32,453 nucleotides of DNA, from NCBI GenBank assembly GCA_016124805.1, contig WGND01000014.1, positions 1 to 32,453 on the forward strand. The letters run 5' to 3'. Within the stretch, counting starts at the first letter, position 1. Every line of letters begins with the position of its first letter. Shown here piece by piece: positions 1-9,079 of this stretch. Below the pieces are notes generated by a model that searched no databases, was not told the origin of the DNA, and saw nothing but the letters and a program-made list of their open reading frames with translations. Position numbers and translations under genes: made by a program. This stretch comes from Hyphomicrobiales bacterium. GTDB taxonomy: Bacteria > Pseudomonadota > Alphaproteobacteria > Parvibaculales > Parvibaculaceae.

Positions 1-737
1 CGCACAATCGGCGCGCTATGGGTCTGCTGGAAGGTGGCGGCAGTGCCGGTGTCGCTGACAATTTTGCCGTCGCTGATCGTGATCGTGCGTTCGGCGATAG
101 CGGCGACGTCGGCATCATGTGTGATCAGGATGATCGTGTGGCCCCGAGCATGGAGATCCTTGAGCAGGCTCAGCATGTCGCTGCCGCTTTGGGTGTCGAG
201 CGCGCCGGTCGGCTCGTCGGCGAGAATAACTTCCGCCCCGTTCATTAAGGCACGCGCAATGGAAACGCGCTGCTGCTGGCCGCCCGACAATTCGCCGGGT
301 CGATGCCCACCGCGTGATTCAAGGCCAAGCTGCGCGATCAGCTGTTTGGCGCGCGCAATCCGCTGTGGCTTCTCCACGCCTGCATAGATGGCCGGGAGTT
401 CGACATTCTCGATCGCCGTCATGGTGGCAAGAAGATTGTAGCGCTGAAACACAAAGCCGAAAACATCACAACGGAGTGCGGCAAGTTCGTCAGAACTCAG
501 ACCTCCGACATCAACGCCTGCAACGCGATAGTGCCCCTCGGTCGGCGTATCAAGGCAGCCCAGAAGATTCATGAGGGTGGATTTGCCGGAGCCCGATTGC
601 CCGACAATGGCGACAAATTCACCCCGCTCGATTGTCAGGGAGACATCATCCAGCGCGCGTACTTCCACCCCGCCGGTCTTGTAGACCTTGCTGACATGAT
701 CAATCTGGATAAGGGGGACTGTGGGGGAGGCGGTCAT
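1..737 (-). CDS. macB: MacB-type ABC transporter, ATP-binding N-terminal part (cut by window edge)
   Basis: This is the first 245 codons of an ABC ATPase; the rest runs off the left edge. Reading the minus strand from the ATG at 737, the Walker A motif GQSGSGKST is at residues 46-54, the Q-loop (FQRYNLL) near 98, the signature LSGGQQQRV at 150-158, Walker [12 protein letters not shown] at 171-181, and a THD H-loop follows. This is the MacB/LolD family. Its start lies 12 bases after the stop of the macA-like gene, which is the standard macAB order, so the protein is very likely full MacB, with an FtsX-like permease half outside the window. MacAB works with an outer membrane TolC channel to export macrolides, peptides or other envelope substrates. 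The substrate here cannot be read from sequence. Confidence 0.9.
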   Translation of the reverse strand, partial: MTASPTVPLIQIDHVSKVYKTGGVEVRALDDVSLTIERGEFVAIVGQSGSGKSTLMNLLGCLDTPTEGHYRVAGVDVGGLSSDELAALRCDVFGFVFQRYNLLATMTAIENVELPAIYAGVEKPQRIARAKQLIAQLGLESRGGHRPGELSGGQQQRVSIARALMNGAEVILADEPTGALDTQSGSDMLSLLKDLHARGHTIILITHDADVAAIAERTITISDGKIVSDTGTAATFQQTHSAPIV

Positions 738-749
738 TGACTGATCCGA

Positions 750-1952
750 TCAGAACATGGGGGGCATGCCGCGCGAACCCGAAGATGTCGCACTTTTGGC
801 CGAGGTGGTGGCCGTGCTTGTGATGATCGTATCGCCGGTTGAAACGCCTGACGTAATTTCCGCACTGACACGGTTGCTGACGCCCACCTCGACAGCCTGC
901 CTGACCGGCTTCCCGTTCCGCTCCAGCATCACATAGGTACCATTGTGATCCGTCTTGACAGCACTGAGCGGCACAATGACGGCGTCCTTGGCAGCCGAAA
1001 TAATGAAGAAGACCTGTGCCGTCATGTCGGGCAGCAGCAGGTTCTGCTCATTCTTGACATCAAGCAGCACATTGAAAAGCACGACATTGTTTTCAATGGT
1101 CGGCGTCGGCTGGATCTGGCGAACGCTCGATTCCCATTTTTTGTCGGGCATGCCGAGCGTCGTGAAATAGGCTTTCATGCCGACCGTCAGCTTGTCGACA
1201 TCGGCTTCGGCGACCTGCGCTTCGGCGGTCATCGTTTCAAGGTCGGCGATCCGCACAATGGTGGGGGCCGACTGGCTGGACACAACCGTCTGGCCTTCCT
1301 GGGTTGTCTGTGAGACGACCGTGCCGGACATGGGGGCATAAATTTTGGTGTAGCCGAGATTGGCCGTGTCGCCGGAAAGCGTGGCCTGCTGCTCTTTGAT
1401 CTGTGCTTTCAGAGAGTCGATACTGGCGCGCGTTGTCTGCAACTTGTTGAGGGCCTGATCATAAAGATCGCGGCTGACGGCATTTGTTTTCAGCAGGTCG
1501 CGGTACCGCACAAATTGCTTTTCACAAAGGGTGACATCAGCTTGTGCGCTTTTGAGCTGTGCTTCGAGATTGGCAATGCGGGCGTTATCGGAATCGACCT
1601 GGGACTGATAGACGAGTGGATCAATTTCAGCGAGAAGTTTTCCCTTCTCAACCTGATCACCAATATCGACATAGACCTTGGTCAGCTGACCGGAAACCTG
1701 CGCACCCACATCCACATAATTGAGCGGTTGCAGTGAGCCAAGGGCGGTCACCGCATTTTCGATATTGCCGGTTGTCGCCTGCGCGGTCTTGTAGGTCAGT
1801 GTTTCACTGCTGCTGAAACTTGAATAACCCCACCATACCAGGGCCAATAAGATCAGGGCGGCGAGCCCGATCTGAACGGGGCGCTTTCCGACAAGGCCTT
1901 TTGCCTGAGCGGTGATATTTTGAACGCGGGGGTCGCTACCGTCGAATGCCAT
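750..1952 (-). CDS. macA: MacA-like periplasmic adaptor (membrane fusion protein)
   Basis: A 400-residue HlyD/RND-type adaptor. One inner membrane helix is visible at about residues 27-47, rich in L, A, I and W. A lipoyl half-motif follows (VDVGAQVSGQL, VYVDIGDQVEKG), then a long coiled-coil hairpin at about 125-195, the second lipoyl half (IYAPMSGTVV) and beta-barrel segments. The serine/threonine-rich tail ends in GMPPMF. In the MacAB-TolC family this protein links the ABC transporter to the outer membrane channel and stimulates its ATPase. Only 12 bases separate it from macB, so they form one transcript. The ribosome binding site is weak and lies inside one arm of a long inverted repeat, so expression may be controlled there. 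Family assignment is firm; the substrate is unknown. Confidence 0.92.
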   Translation of the reverse strand: MAFDGSDPRVQNITAQAKGLVGKRPVQIGLAALILLALVWWGYSSFSSSETLTYKTAQATTGNIENAVTALGSLQPLNYVDVGAQVSGQLTKVYVDIGDQVEKGKLLAEIDPLVYQSQVDSDNARIANLEAQLKSAQADVTLCEKQFVRYRDLLKTNAVSRDLYDQALNKLQTTRASIDSLKAQIKEQQATLSGDTANLGYTKIYAPMSGTVVSQTTQEGQTVVSSQSAPTIVRIADLETMTAEAQVAEADVDKLTVGMKAYFTTLGMPDKKWESSVRQIQPTPTIENNVVLFNVLLDVKNEQNLLLPDMTAQVFFIISAAKDAVIVPLSAVKTDHNGTYVMLERNGKPVRQAVEVGVSNRVSAEITSGVSTGDTIITSTATTSAKSATSSGSRGMPPMF

Positions 1953-1956
1953 GCTG

Positions 1957-2027
1957 AACAGTCCATCTATCGTGTACAGAACTTATACGAGTTATGGGCT
2001 CGTTTCCGTCACAATAGATGGACTGTT
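1957..2027. promoter_or_regulatory. Long spaced inverted repeat before macA
   Basis: The arms are 1957-1974 and 2010-2027. They match at 17 of 18 positions when one is reversed and complemented (14 perfect, then one mismatch, then 3), with 35 bases between them. The left arm starts 5 bases before the macA start codon, so in the mRNA it would cover the ribosome binding region. It could be a pair of operator half-sites (start-to-start spacing 53 bases, about five helical turns) or an RNA hairpin. No T-run follows, so a simple terminator is less likely. Confidence 0.6.
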
Positions 2028-2056
2028 TTCGCAGATTCTCATTCATCTGATGTTCA

Positions 2057-3058
2057 TCAGACGCGGATCATCCTTTTGCCGACATTTGTCCCGGCAAGCA
2101 GACCGATCAGCGCCTTCGGCGTGTTTTCAATGCCGTCCATGATGTCTTCACGTACCTTTATTTTGCCATCCTTGACCCAGGCTTGCAGGTCGGTGAGGGC
2201 AGCCTCGCGTTGGTCGTCGAAGTCATAAAGAATGAAGCCCTGCATGGTCAGGCGCTTCACGACGATCAGGCCGGGAATGCCGCGCGGGCCGTGGGCAGGG
2301 GCGGCCCCATCATATTGCGAGACAGCCCCGCAGCAGGCGATGCGCCCATAATCATTCATATTGAAGAGAACGCCTTCCAGCACATCACCGCCGACATTGT
2401 CGAAATAGACATCGACACCTTTGGGCGCCTTTGTGCGCAGGGCCTTGTTCACGGATTCGGCCTTGTAGTCGATTGCCTCATCAAAGCCGAGTTCATCCAC
2501 TAGCAATTTGCACTTATCAGCACCACCCGCGATGCCAACCACATGGCAGCCCTTGAGTTTGGCGATCTGCCCGACGATGGAGCCGACGGCACCCGCAGCC
2601 GCCGAGACAACGACCGTGTTGCCTGCCTTGGGTTTGCCGACATCCAGCAGCCCGTGATAGGCGGTGAGGCCCGCAATGCCATAGACACTGAGGAGATGGG
2701 ACAGCGGTTCCATCGGTGCGACCTTGGTGGCGACCTTTTCCGGCAGCGCGGCATATTCCTGCCAGCCGGTATCGGCAAAGACGAGATCGCCCTTGGCAAA
2801 GCCCTTCGACTTGGACTCGACAACCTCCGAGATCGAACCACCCGCCATCACCGTGCCGGCTTCCACAGCAGAGCGATAGGTTGCACCTTGCATCCAGGCG
2901 CGGTTGGCGGCATCAAGTGAAATGAGCTTGGTACGAACAAGAATCTGTCCCTCCTCAATGGCCGGAATAGCCCCTTCATTGAGTCGGAAATGACTTTCTT
3001 CCAGTTTGCCCTTGGGCGTTTCAAGGAGCAGAATCTGCTTGTTGATCGTGGCAGCCAT
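2057..3058 (-). CDS. MDR-family NADP-dependent oxidoreductase (PTGR/CurA-like)
   Basis: A 333-residue medium-chain dehydrogenase/reductase. The start at 3058 is chosen because AGGGGAA stands 8 bases before the ATG; a frame extending to 3097 lacks this support. The N-terminus has the GroES-like fold pattern of the zinc-independent branch (ILVRTKLISLDAANRAWM). The cofactor motif SAAAGAVGSIVGQIAK is the A-x-x-G-x-x-G type that prefers NADPH, and DVYFDNVGG follows it. No structural zinc cysteine cluster is seen. Relatives include leukotriene B4 12-hydroxydehydrogenase/prostaglandin reductase and E. coli CurA, which reduce the double bond of enones. The gene is on the same strand as macA, about 100 bases upstream of it. 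The actual substrate is not predictable. Confidence 0.88.
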   Translation of the reverse strand: MAATINKQILLLETPKGKLEESHFRLNEGAIPAIEEGQILVRTKLISLDAANRAWMQGATYRSAVEAGTVMAGGSISEVVESKSKGFAKGDLVFADTGWQEYAALPEKVATKVAPMEPLSHLLSVYGIAGLTAYHGLLDVGKPKAGNTVVVSAAAGAVGSIVGQIAKLKGCHVVGIAGGADKCKLLVDELGFDEAIDYKAESVNKALRTKAPKGVDVYFDNVGGDVLEGVLFNMNDYGRIACCGAVSQYDGAAPAHGPRGIPGLIVVKRLTMQGFILYDFDDQREAALTDLQAWVKDGKIKVREDIMDGIENTPKALIGLLAGTNVGKRMIRV

Positions 3059-3206
3059 GAGCGTTTCCCCTGTTTTTTGGATTCTTGAGCCAAGCATAGC
3101 CTGAAGCGGGCCCGCCTGCCCATATCTGGCCGATCACCCTATTGTGAGGGAACCCGCCAGCGGCTAGAAACGGCCTTCAGACTTATTGATCCGCATAGCA
3201 GGACCT

Positions 3207-4868
3207 ATGACGCAGAAGCTACGCATCGCGCTCGCCCAGTTGAACCCCATCGTGGGCGACATCAAGGGCAATATGGCCAAGGCCGTCGAGGCCCGACGCG
3301 TCGCTGCGCTTGATGGGGCTGACATCATCATCTTCAGCGAATTGTTCCTGACGGGTTATCCGCCGGAGGATCTGGTCCTCAAGCCGGCTTTCCAGCGCGC
3401 GGCGATGGCGGCCACTGCCGAGTTGGCCAGCCTGACGGCGGATTCAGGTCCGGCCATTCTTATCGGCACACCCTGGATGGAGGACGGCAAGCTCTACAAT
3501 TCCGTCGCCTATCTGGATGCAGGCGAAATCAAGGGACTGCGGCACAAGGTGCATCTGCCAAATTATGGCGTCTTCGATGAGCCGCGCGTGTTTCAGCCGG
3601 GTTTGATGCCGGGGCCCTTCAATATTCGTGGTGTTCGTGTCGGTGTGCCGATCTGCGAAGACATCTGGTATCCCGATGTTGTGGAATGTCTGGAAGAGAG
3701 CGGGGCGGAGCTGCTGCTCGTGCCCAATGGCTCCCCCTTTGACATCACCAAGCACGAAGCCCGTCAGCAGCTTGCCATTTCCCGCATCAATGAGAGCGGC
3801 CTGCCACTGGCCTATGTGAACCAGATGGGCGGGCAGGACGAACTCGTTTTTGACGGCGCAAGCTTCGTGCTGAATGCCGATCTCAGCCTGCCGGTTCAGA
3901 TGCCGGCATGGGAAGAGCAGGTGCTTGTCACGGACTGGAGCCGGACAGATGACGGCTGGGTCTGTGCGACATCGCTGCGCGCGCCCATCGAGGAAGGCCT
4001 TGAGGCGACCTATCTCGCCATCGTGCAGGGCCTGCGCGACTATGTGACGAAGAACCGCTTCCCCGGCGTGGTGCTTGGCCTTTCGGGTGGCATTGACTCC
4101 GCATTGGTGGCTGCCCTTGCTGCCGATGCGCTGGGCCCTGACAAGGTTCACTGCATCATGCTGCCCTATCGCTACACCTCAGACATCAGTGTGACAGACG
4201 CCGCCGCCTGCGCCCGTGCACTGGGCGTGCGCTACGACACTGTCCCGATTGAAGAACCTGTCGGCGGATTTTTGAGCGCCCTTGGGCCAATGTTTGAAGG
4301 CACACAGAGCGACACGACGGAGGAAAACCTCCAGTCGCGCAGCCGCGGTGTGATCCTGATGGCGATCTCCAACAAGTTCGGCTCCATGCTGCTGACGACA
4401 GGCAACAAGTCCGAAGTCTCGGCGGGCTATGCCACGATCTATGGCGACATGAATGGCGGCTTTAATCCGATCAAGGACGTCTTCAAGGTCAAGGTCTTTG
4501 AATTGTCGGCCTGGCGCAATTCCCATCAGCCCAAGGGGTGCCTTGGCGCGGGCGGTGTTGTCATTCCCGAACGCATCATCACGCGGCCGCCATCGGCTGA
4601 GTTGAAGCCTGACCAGAAGGATGAAGACTCGCTGCCGCCTTATCCCGTGCTGGATGACATTCTCGAATGTCTGGTCGAGAAGGAAATGGCGGTGCGTGAT
4701 GTGGTCGCGCGCGGTCATGACTATGACCTCGTCAAGCGCATCGAGCATCTTGTCTATGTCTCGGAATATAAGCGCCGTCAGGCCGCACCGGGTGTCAAGC
4801 TCACCTCGCGCAATTTCGGTCGTGACCGCCGTTACCCCATCGTGAATGGTTGGCGTGATGCCGACTGA
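3207..4868 (+). CDS. nadE: Glutamine-dependent NAD+ synthase
   Basis: A 553-residue two-domain enzyme that makes NAD+ from nicotinic acid adenine dinucleotide, ATP and glutamine. The N-terminal nitrilase-type glutaminase shows its catalytic triad: E45 (FSELFLTGYPPED), K114 (LRHKVHLPNYG) and C150 (GVPICEDIW). The C-terminal synthetase has the ATP pyrophosphatase P-loop SGGIDS beginning at residue 293, and TTGNKSE with the GYATIYGDMNGGFNPIKD segment further on. The length is normal for the bacterial glutamine-using type. The ATG at 3207 is preferred over an in-frame TTG at 3186 because AGGA precedes it and the protein then begins directly with the nitrilase strand. The last 11 bases overlap the preferred gltX start, so the two are probably translated together. 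Confidence 0.96.
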   Translation: MTQKLRIALAQLNPIVGDIKGNMAKAVEARRVAALDGADIIIFSELFLTGYPPEDLVLKPAFQRAAMAATAELASLTADSGPAILIGTPWMEDGKLYNSVAYLDAGEIKGLRHKVHLPNYGVFDEPRVFQPGLMPGPFNIRGVRVGVPICEDIWYPDVVECLEESGAELLLVPNGSPFDITKHEARQQLAISRINESGLPLAYVNQMGGQDELVFDGASFVLNADLSLPVQMPAWEEQVLVTDWSRTDDGWVCATSLRAPIEEGLEATYLAIVQGLRDYVTKNRFPGVVLGLSGGIDSALVAALAADALGPDKVHCIMLPYRYTSDISVTDAAACARALGVRYDTVPIEEPVGGFLSALGPMFEGTQSDTTEENLQSRSRGVILMAISNKFGSMLLTTGNKSEVSAGYATIYGDMNGGFNPIKDVFKVKVFELSAWRNSHQPKGCLGAGGVVIPERIITRPPSAELKPDQKDEDSLPPYPVLDDILECLVEKEMAVRDVVARGHDYDLVKRIEHLVYVSEYKRRQAAPGVKLTSRNFGRDRRYPIVNGWRDAD

Positions 4869-6210
4869 CAAAAAACCCGTTGTCCGTTTTGCGCCAAGCC
4901 CCACGGGTATGCTGCATCTCGGCAATGCGCGCGCGGCCTTGTTCAACTGGCTTTTCGCCAAACATGCCGGCGGCAAATTCATGCTGCGCATGGATGATAC
5001 CGATGATGAGCGGTCAACAGCGGCCTATGCCGAAGGCATCGAGAATGATCTTGCGTGGCTCGGCCTGCGCCATGACCTGTTTGACCGCCAGTCAAACCGT
5101 ATCGCGATCTATGAAGCCGCTGCGCAGCGCCTGAAGGACGCAGGGCTCCTTTATCCCTGTTATGAGACGGCGGCGGAACTGGATCGCAAGCGCAAGCGCC
5201 AGCAGGCACGCGGCAAGCCACCCGTCTATGATCGCGCCGCGCTTGATCTGACGGCTGAAGATCGCGCCACACTGGAAGCCGAAGGGCGCAAGCCTCATTG
5301 GCGCTTCAAGCTTGATGGCAGCAAAACCCATTTTGAGGATTTGATCTTCGGCGCGTTTGATGTGAATTCAGACTCGCTCTCCGACCCTGTGCTGGTGCGC
5401 GAAGATGGCCGGTTTCTCTATACGCTGCCAAGCGTGGTCGATGACATTGATTTCGGCATCACGCATATCATCCGTGGCGCCGACCATCTGACCAATACAG
5501 GCGTGCAGCTTCAGCTCTTCAAGGCCCTCGGTGCCACAGCGCCTACCTTTGCTCATTACTCGTTGCTGCAGGGCCCGGAAGGCAAGCCGCTGTCAAAAAG
5601 TCAGGGCGAAGACTTCTCGCTGCAGTCCCTGCGCGAGGCAGGCTATGAACCGATGGCGATCAATTCGCTGCTGGCCCGCCTTGGCACGCCTGATCCCGTC
5701 GAACCGCGTCTGAGCCTTGAGGAACTGGCCGCCCATTTTGACATCGGGCAACTGGGCCGCGCCGACATCCGGTTTGATCCTGCTAATCTCGACAAGACCA
5801 ATGCCGCGCTGCTGCATCTCATTCCCTATACATCCATCAGGGGGCGACTGGGCGCGGCGGGGATCGATCTTGGAGAGGACTTCTGGAACGCCATCCGCCC
5901 CAATCTGACACGCTTTGACGATGCGGCGCTTTGGGCCGGGATCATCACCGGTCCCATGACCCCGGTCATTGAGGATGAGGCCTTTGGAGCACTTGCCGCC
6001 GGCAACCTGCCGCCCGAGCCGTGGTCGGACCAGACATGGGGCATACTGACGGACAACCTCAAGCAGATCAGCGGCCGCAAGGGCAAGGCGCTTTTCATGC
6101 CCCTGCGTCTGGCTTTGACCGGTTTGCCACATGGACCAGAACTCAAAAACCTGCTACCTCTGATCGGACGCGAACGGGCCGAGTCCCGCTTGCGCGGCCT
6201 AACAAGATGA
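4858..6210 (+). CDS. gltX: Glutamate--tRNA ligase (GluRS)
   Basis: A 450-residue class I aminoacyl-tRNA synthetase that charges tRNA with glutamate. The HIGH-type motif is HLGN at residues 20-23 within RFAPSPTGMLHLGNAR. The KMSKS-type loop is PLSKS at 244-248, where many GluRS have a final R. RMDDTD replaces the common RIEDTD. The protein is longer than the roughly 300-residue GluQ-RS, which lacks the anticodon-binding part, so it is a true GluRS. Many alphaproteobacteria carry two GluRS copies, and this sequence alone does not say which one it is. Possible starts are 4846, 4855 (GTG) and 4858; 4858 is chosen because the conserved N-terminus follows closely. It overlaps nadE. Confidence 0.93.
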   Translation: MPTDKKPVVRFAPSPTGMLHLGNARAALFNWLFAKHAGGKFMLRMDDTDDERSTAAYAEGIENDLAWLGLRHDLFDRQSNRIAIYEAAAQRLKDAGLLYPCYETAAELDRKRKRQQARGKPPVYDRAALDLTAEDRATLEAEGRKPHWRFKLDGSKTHFEDLIFGAFDVNSDSLSDPVLVREDGRFLYTLPSVVDDIDFGITHIIRGADHLTNTGVQLQLFKALGATAPTFAHYSLLQGPEGKPLSKSQGEDFSLQSLREAGYEPMAINSLLARLGTPDPVEPRLSLEELAAHFDIGQLGRADIRFDPANLDKTNAALLHLIPYTSIRGRLGAAGIDLGEDFWNAIRPNLTRFDDAALWAGIITGPMTPVIEDEAFGALAAGNLPPEPWSDQTWGILTDNLKQISGRKGKALFMPLRLALTGLPHGPELKNLLPLIGRERAESRLRGLTR

Positions 6211-6250
6211 TTTGATTAGGTTTTAACGGCGGAACGAGAGGGTAACGGCC

Positions 6251-6298
6251 ATGTGGTCCGTACTTCACATTATGAAAGCTCTCATTATTAGCAGCTGA
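6251..6298 (+). CDS. Candidate branched-chain leader peptide before cimA
   Basis: A 15-codon reading frame, MWSVLHIMKALIISS, in the 200-base gap between gltX and cimA. GAGAGGG lies 8 bases before its ATG, a better ribosome binding site than cimA itself has. Six of 15 residues are Val, Leu or Ile, with two adjacent Ile codons (6284-6289) close to the stop, as in leader peptides of ilv/leu attenuators. CimA feeds isoleucine synthesis, so the composition fits the downstream gene. Bases 6279-6284 (leader) could pair with 6343-6348. I see no clear terminator with a T-run before cimA, so the mechanism is open. Function is inferred. Confidence 0.5.
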   Translation: MWSVLHIMKALIISS

Positions 6299-6410
6299 TC
6301 CAGCTCGCTACCGTCCCCTACGCTCGCTCCAAAATTCCCATGTGAGAGACGAACTGGCCGGTGGCAAGCGCCCATCGACCATCGATTATTCACGTGTCCG
6401 GAATAGAAAA

Positions 6411-8060
6411 ATGACCACCACATCGAGCAAAGAGCGCCTCTACCTTTTTGACACCACGCTGCGTGATGGCGCGCAGACGACGGGCGTCGATTTCAGTGTG
6501 GAAGACAAGCGCCTCATTGCAGGCCTGCTCGACAGCCTTGGCATTGACTATATCGAAGGGGGCTATCCCGGCGCCAATCCGACGGACACCGCATTGTTCA
6601 GTGAGAAGCCAACGCTGAAGCATGCACGGCTTACCGCTTTTGGCATGACCAAACGCGCTGGCCGCAGCGCCGCCAATGACCCCGGTCTCGCCGTCATCCT
6701 TGATGCGCCGGTTGATGCCGTCTGTCTCGTCGCCAAGTCATGGGATTTTCATGTCGAGGTCGCACTCGGCATCACCAACGAAGAAAATCTGGAGTCGATT
6801 GCCGAAAGCGTGAAGGCCATTGCCGCGCGAAAGCTTGAGCCGATGATCGATTGCGAGCATTTCTTTGATGGCTACAAGGCCAATCCCGCCTATGCCACCG
6901 CTTGCCTGAAAACGGCGCTTGAATCCGGCGCCCGCTGGGCCGTGCTGTGTGACACCAATGGCGGCAGTCTGCCCCATGAGGTGGCGCGGATTGTCGGTGA
7001 ACTGATCGCATCGGGTGTTCCGGGCGAGCGCTTGGGCATCCATGCGCATAATGACACGGAGAACGCGGTCGCCAATTCGCTTGCTGCCGTCAATGCAGGC
7101 GTGCGTCAGGTGCAGGGCACACTAAACGGTCTCGGCGAGCGCTGTGGCAATGCCAATATGGTGTCGATCATCCCGACACTTCTCCTGAAGCCTGAATTTG
7201 CTGATCGCTTTGAAATCGGTGTCACGCATGAAAATCTCAAGAACCTGACCCATGTGTCACGCGTTCTCGACGAGGTGCTCAATCGCGCGCCAGATCGCTA
7301 TGCGCCTTATGTCGGCGAAAGCGCCTTTGCTTCCAAGGCAGGCATTCATGTTTCCGCGCTGCTGAAGGACCCGCGTACCTATGAGCACGTGCCACCCGAG
7401 GCGGTGGGCAACAAGCGCAAGATCGCCGTTTCCGATCAGGCTGGCCGTTCCAATATTCTGGCGCGTCTGGAAGAGGCAGGTATCGAAATCGACCCCAGGG
7501 ACAGTCGCGTCCAGCGTCTGCTGGATGATGTAAAGGAACGGGAGTTTCTTGGCTATTCCTATGATGGGGCTGAAGCCTCTTTTGAACTTCTCGCCCGCCG
7601 TCTGCTGGATCAGTTGCCGGACTATTTCCTTGTTGAATCGTTCCGCGTGCTCGTCGAGCGGCGCTACAACGCACATGGCGATCTGGTCACCGTCTCGGAA
7701 GCCACGGTGAAGGTGAATGTGGACGGCGAGACATTGATCTCGGTCGGCGAAGGCAACGGTCCGGTGAATGCCCTTGATCAGGCGCTGCGCAAGGACCTGG
7801 GCAAATATTCGCCCTTCATCGAAGATCTGCGCCTCGTCGATTTCAAGGTGCGTATCCTGACAAGCGGCACGGAGGCCGTGACCCGAGTCATGATTGAAAG
7901 TGTCGATGGCAAAGGCAATCGATGGTTCACCGTCGGTGTATCCCCCAACATTGTCGATGCCTCATTCCAGGCCCTTGTGGATTCCATCAACTACAAACTG
8001 ATCCGTGATAACGCCCCCGCACCGATGCGCGGCAAAACAAAAACAACAATGACGAACTGA
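6411..8060 (+). CDS. cimA: (R)-citramalate synthase
   Basis: A 549-residue member of the isopropylmalate/homocitrate synthase family. It condenses pyruvate and acetyl-CoA to (R)-citramalate, the threonine-independent entry to isoleucine synthesis. The N-terminal TIM barrel begins FDTTLRDGAQTTGVDFSVED, with the metal-binding DTTLRDG at about 14-20. The second metal motif is GIHAHNDTENAVANS, and GTLNGLGERCGNANMVS follows. The C-terminal third (about 400-530) is the LeuA-type allosteric domain, which usually gives feedback inhibition. GYPGANPTD and the long C-terminus fit CimA better than LeuA. The start at 6411 is chosen because it gives the typical N-terminus with GGAA 8 bases upstream; a GTG at 6342 would add an unconserved tail. 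A candidate leader peptide precedes the gene. Confidence 0.92.
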   Translation: MTTTSSKERLYLFDTTLRDGAQTTGVDFSVEDKRLIAGLLDSLGIDYIEGGYPGANPTDTALFSEKPTLKHARLTAFGMTKRAGRSAANDPGLAVILDAPVDAVCLVAKSWDFHVEVALGITNEENLESIAESVKAIAARKLEPMIDCEHFFDGYKANPAYATACLKTALESGARWAVLCDTNGGSLPHEVARIVGELIASGVPGERLGIHAHNDTENAVANSLAAVNAGVRQVQGTLNGLGERCGNANMVSIIPTLLLKPEFADRFEIGVTHENLKNLTHVSRVLDEVLNRAPDRYAPYVGESAFASKAGIHVSALLKDPRTYEHVPPEAVGNKRKIAVSDQAGRSNILARLEEAGIEIDPRDSRVQRLLDDVKEREFLGYSYDGAEASFELLARRLLDQLPDYFLVESFRVLVERRYNAHGDLVTVSEATVKVNVDGETLISVGEGNGPVNALDQALRKDLGKYSPFIEDLRLVDFKVRILTSGTEAVTRVMIESVDGKGNRWFTVGVSPNIVDASFQALVDSINYKLIRDNAPAPMRGKTKTTMTN

Positions 8061-8086
8061 CGAGACGCCGACGCGCCAGACCCTGC

Positions 8087-8103
8087 TGCGCCGACATGGC
8101 GCA
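8087..8103 (+). other. Short perfect hairpin between cimA and the RarD gene
   Basis: TGCGCC at 8087-8092 pairs with GGCGCA at 8098-8103 across a 5-base loop. No T-run follows, so it is at best a weak or Rho-assisted stop or an mRNA end-protecting stem. An in-frame ATG at 8096 falls in the loop, which argues against it as the start of the next gene. Confidence 0.35.
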
Positions 8104-8143
8104 AGGCCGGAAGGCAGATTTGGCAGGGAGAGGTGAGGGCATC

Positions 8144-9079
8144 ATGCCTGAGGAAATTCTATCGGCAGAAGATCAGCGCAGAATGGCTGCGAGCGGCGCT
8201 TTGGCCGCCGCTGTCGGCTACTTGCTTTGGGGCTTTTCGGTTATCTTATACAAGCAGCTCACCCATGTGCCGCCCTTTGAGGTGCTGGCACATCGCTCGC
8301 TCTGGAGCGTGCTGTTGACCATGGGGATCATCTTTGGCCTTGGACGCAGTGCCACGCTGCTGACGCTTCTGCGCAATCCGAGGGCCATGGCGACACTTGC
8401 GATGACAGCCGCATTGATCGGCTCCAACTGGTTTGTCTTCATCCTGTCGATCAATGAATCGCGCGTTCTGGAGACTAGTCTCGGATATTACATCAACCCG
8501 CTGGTAAGCGTTTTGCTGGGCGTCATGTTCCTCGGCGAGAGGCTGTCGCGCGCCCAGATGGTCGCGGTTGTTCTGGCGCTTTTGGGTGTCATCAATTTTG
8601 CCTGGGTCATTGGCACCCTGCCATGGATATCGCTCTATCTGGCCTTCTCCTTTGCCGCCTATGGCTATTTGCGCAAGGTCTCGCGCATCGAGCCGCTGGA
8701 AGGGCTCTTTGTCGAAGTGGTGATGCTGCTGCCGCTCGCGCTGATTTATCTCGGCTGGCTGGCGGCCCATGGCGGCATGTATATCGAGCATGCCGGCTGG
8801 TATGAGACGACCTTTCTGGTGCTCACCGGCCCCATGACAACGCTGCCGCTGATCCTCTTTGCCTATGGGGCGCAGCGGATCAGATTGGCAACGCTTGGCC
8901 TGATGCAATATATGGCGCCAACCGCGCAGTTTCTGGTGGCCGTCATGCTCTATGGCGAACCGATCCTGCCCGCACAACTCGTCACCTTTGCCTTGATCTG
9001 GCTGGCGCTCGGTATCTTCAGTGTGGACACCTATCTCAAGGAACGCGAACTGCGTCGGCTGGCGCGTTTGCCGGTCTAG
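8144..9079 (+). CDS. rarD: RarD-like EamA/DMT family permease
   Basis: A 311-residue inner membrane protein with about ten hydrophobic segments, the size and pattern of RarD in the drug/metabolite transporter superfamily. The opening GYLLWGFSVILYKQLTHVPPFEVLAHRS and the later ESRVLETSLGYYINPLVSVLLG are hallmark RarD stretches, and a second EamA-like half covers about 150-300. The E. coli protein is named for chloramphenicol sensitivity, but its natural substrate is uncertain; metabolite export is likely. The ATG at 8144 is chosen because GAGG lies close upstream, while an in-frame ATG at 8096 sits in a hairpin. The gene converges with the glycosyltransferase gene, overlapping it by four bases at 9076-9079. 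Confidence 0.88.
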   Translation: MPEEILSAEDQRRMAASGALAAAVGYLLWGFSVILYKQLTHVPPFEVLAHRSLWSVLLTMGIIFGLGRSATLLTLLRNPRAMATLAMTAALIGSNWFVFILSINESRVLETSLGYYINPLVSVLLGVMFLGERLSRAQMVAVVLALLGVINFAWVIGTLPWISLYLAFSFAAYGYLRKVSRIEPLEGLFVEVVMLLPLALIYLGWLAAHGGMYIEHAGWYETTFLVLTGPMTTLPLILFAYGAQRIRLATLGLMQYMAPTAQFLVAVMLYGEPILPAQLVTFALIWLALGIFSVDTYLKERELRRLARLPV

